A stretch of DNA of 7,261 bases from Betaproteobacteria bacterium (GTDB lineage: Bacteria > Pseudomonadota > Gammaproteobacteria > Burkholderiales > SG8-41): contig JAIOOZ010000194.1 of NCBI GenBank assembly GCA_021414185.1, positions 1 through 7,261 on the forward strand, written 5' to 3'. Under the pieces are notes generated by a model that saw only the letters and a list, made by a program, of their open reading frames with translations, was not told the DNA's origin and did no database searches. The position numbers and the translations under genes are program-made. Each line of letters starts with the position of its first letter. Position 1 is the stretch's first letter. Positions 5,815-7,261 of the stretch are shown in pieces.

Positions 5815-7089
5815 TCAGCGCGCTGCGGCCGCGTGCCAGACGTTGCGGCAACGCGTCTCGGTAAGCCGGCATGCGGCAACGATGCCGATCAGCGACCATG
5901 CGACCAGCACACCGATGCCGAGGCGGTACGCATCGGCGCTGCCGCCCGCGACCATGCCGGCGCCGTGATCGACTACCCAGCCGACCAGCGGCTGCAATAG
6001 TCCGGAGGCGGCGAAGCCGCCGATATTGGCGATCGCGATCGCCATGCCGGCGCACTCCGGCGGATTCACTTCCTTGGCGAGCGACCACGTGAGCGTGAAG
6101 CCCGGCACCGCGAGCCCGGTGAGCAACGCCGCAACGACGGTACCGTTCGCGCTCGGGATAGGCAGCGCCAGCCAAATCAGGCCGACGGCGCTATATGCCA
6201 CCGCGGACGCAATCACCAGCGGGCGGCGCACGCCAAGACGGTCCGACAACCAGCCTATCAGCGGGACGCTGACAGCGAACGTAATCAGTATCAGCGCCGT
6301 GCAGCGCCCCGCCGCGACCGGGGTAAGGCCGTGCGCGTGGACGAGGAAAGGCGCCGCCCACAAACCGATGAACGTCATGTACGCGCCGGAAATACCGACG
6401 TTGACCCAGAACGGCGGCCAGGTCGCCGGATTGGTGGCGACCACCGCCAGCGCACGCCGCCAGTCAGCGGTAGCGGCGTTGGCGCCGGCAACGTGCGGCG
6501 CTTCGCGCACGAACAGCCAGATCCCCAACGCGAGCGCGAGCGACGCAACGCCAAGCGCGACGAATACGCTGCGCCACGAAACGACCGTAATCAGCCACGC
6601 CAGGGGTGCCGTCGCCGCCAGCGCGCCGGCGATGCCGGCAACATTTGCCGCACCCACGGCAGTCGCAAAACGCCGCTCGTGAAACCAGCCGGCGCACAGC
6701 TTCAACATGCAGACGAACACGACCGAAACGCCGAGGCCGGCAAACGTGCGCGCAACCGCCGCGGCTGTAAAACTCCCGGCAAGCCCGTAAGCGATGGAGC
6801 CGGCGCCCGCAATCAACATGCCAAGCGCCAGCGTGACGCGCGGGCCCAGCGTGTCGGCGAGCACCCCGGACGGCACCTGCATCAGCGCGTAGATGTAAAA
6901 ATAGGTCGCGCCCAGCGTGCCGAGCGCCGCCGCGCCGATGGCGAATTCGTGCTGCAGCTCGCCGGCGACCGAGCCGGTAGACACGCGATGAAAAAACGCA
7001 ATGAAGAACGCGCAGCAGGAGAGCGCGATTGCGCTGCCGCGCCACCACGCGAGATGTCCAGGCGTGGCGTTACCGGAATTTTCACTCAT
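5815..7089 (-). CDS. MFS transporter, substrate unknown
   Basis: A 424-residue major facilitator with about twelve hydrophobic segments in two halves joined by a polar loop (about residues 195-225). The first-half loop 2-3 signature is intact: GVLADTLGPRVTL at 75-87 with Asp78 and Arg84. A degenerate copy, GWLSDRLGVRRPL at 279-291, marks the equivalent loop of the second half. TM1 holds FFHRVSTGS at 32-40, and YFYIYALMQVPSG at 63-75 runs from TM2 into the loop, a pattern common in anion/organic-acid type MFS carriers; the actual substrate is not determined. The ATG at 7089 is the only reasonable start: an in-frame TGA directly precedes it, and no other start codon occurs before TM1. No good ribosome site is seen, and the T-tract of the terminator at 7100-7130 ends 10 bases upstream. 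Downstream, 79 bases separate it from the hydroxyacid dehydrogenase gene. Confidence 0.92.
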   Translation of the reverse strand: MSENSGNATPGHLAWWRGSAIALSCCAFFIAFFHRVSTGSVAGELQHEFAIGAAALGTLGATYFYIYALMQVPSGVLADTLGPRVTLALGMLIAGAGSIAYGLAGSFTAAAVARTFAGLGVSVVFVCMLKLCAGWFHERRFATAVGAANVAGIAGALAATAPLAWLITVVSWRSVFVALGVASLALALGIWLFVREAPHVAGANAATADWRRALAVVATNPATWPPFWVNVGISGAYMTFIGLWAAPFLVHAHGLTPVAAGRCTALILITFAVSVPLIGWLSDRLGVRRPLVIASAVAYSAVGLIWLALPIPSANGTVVAALLTGLAVPGFTLTWSLAKEVNPPECAGMAIAIANIGGFAASGLLQPLVGWVVDHGAGMVAGGSADAYRLGIGVLVAWSLIGIVAACRLTETRCRNVWHAAAAR

Positions 7090-7099
7090 TCATGGCGCC

Positions 7100-7130
7100 A
7101 AAAAAACAGGGCAGCGCCCGCGCTGCCCTG
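7100..7130 (-). terminator. Intrinsic terminator of the TRAP permease gene
   Basis: A perfect 10-base-pair stem (CAGGGCAGCG at 7107-7116 with CGCTGCCCTG at 7121-7130) closes a 4-base loop and is followed on the minus strand by T7 (7106-7100). It begins 30 bases after the permease stop codon. This is a textbook Rho-independent terminator for transcripts coming from the right. Confidence 0.9.
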
Positions 7131-7160
7131 CGTTGATATGCCCGACGTTGCCCGCGATGA

Positions 7161-7261
7161 CTACTTGTACAAGGTGTGCGGCAGCCACAAGCCGATGCCG
7201 GGGAACACGTAGAGCAGCACCACCGCGATGCACTGGATCACCATGAACGGCATCATGCCTA
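7161..7261 (-). CDS. TRAP transporter large permease (DctM-like), C-terminal end only
   Basis: The minus strand enters the window in an open frame and ends at TAG (7163-7161) after 32 complete codons. The peptide contains a hydrophobic segment, VIQCIAVVLLYVFPGIGLWL, followed by PHTLYK. A last helix ending in FPxIxLWLP and a short polar tail is characteristic of the C-terminus of DctM-type large permeases of tripartite ATP-independent periplasmic carriers, which import dicarboxylates and other organic acids together with a DctQ subunit and a periplasmic DctP binding protein. Those partners, if present, lie to the right of the window. Only the end is seen, so family assignment rests on this short motif. 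Confidence 0.72.
   Translation of the reverse strand, partial: GMMPFMVIQCIAVVLLYVFPGIGLWLPHTLYK

Overview
The window is a compact, GC-rich stretch in which every gene I can support lies on the minus strand, so transcription runs from high to low coordinates. The R/H/Q-rich open frames on the plus strand are shadows of these genes. Base composition, a TRAP carboxylate carrier, an AEC transporter and a CitE-type lyase suggest a proteobacterium. Betaproteobacteria (Burkholderiales or Nitrosomonadales-like) is my best guess, but this is inference from style and not from a marker gene. No rRNA, tRNA, CRISPR array, integrase or transposase is visible, and no gap between genes exceeds 300 bases.

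Layout in the direction of transcription: (1) the last 32 codons of a TRAP transporter large permease (7261-7161), followed by a strong intrinsic terminator (7130-7100). (2) An MFS transporter (7089-5815), whose start codon lies only 10 bases past the terminator's T-tract. (3) An NADPH-type D-2-hydroxyacid dehydrogenase resembling glyoxylate/hydroxypyruvate reductases (5735-4755), with an extended -10 promoter candidate in front of it. (4) A 126-bp palindromic element (4758-4633) built of 9-bp CACAGAGG-type units, filling most of the gap before (5) an AEC-family carrier (4611-3658). (6) A secreted protein of unknown function (3574-2756). (7) A beta-hydroxyacid dehydrogenase of the tartronate-semialdehyde reductase / 3-hydroxyisobutyrate dehydrogenase family (2759-1869). 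(8) A malyl-CoA lyase-like CitE-family enzyme (1872-892). (9) After a 78-base gap, the N-terminal 271 codons of a membrane-anchored PAS sensor (813-1), which leaves the window.

Genes 6, 7 and 8 are joined by two 4-base start/stop overlaps (GTGA and ATGA) and almost certainly form one translationally coupled operon. The AEC gene ends 83 bases upstream of gene 6 and may belong to it. A common theme is small carboxylate metabolism: a lyase expected to release glyoxylate from a malyl-CoA-type thioester, two unrelated reductases able in principle to act on glyoxylate, hydroxypyruvate or tartronate semialdehyde, and carriers of families that often move organic acids. That theme is inferred from family membership; no substrate can be read from the sequence.

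I see no clearly new defence, mobile or RNA-guided system. The items most worth a second look are the palindromic element at a stop codon inside a likely operon, the unknown secreted protein locked into a carbon-metabolism operon, and the terminator placed directly against the MFS start codon.
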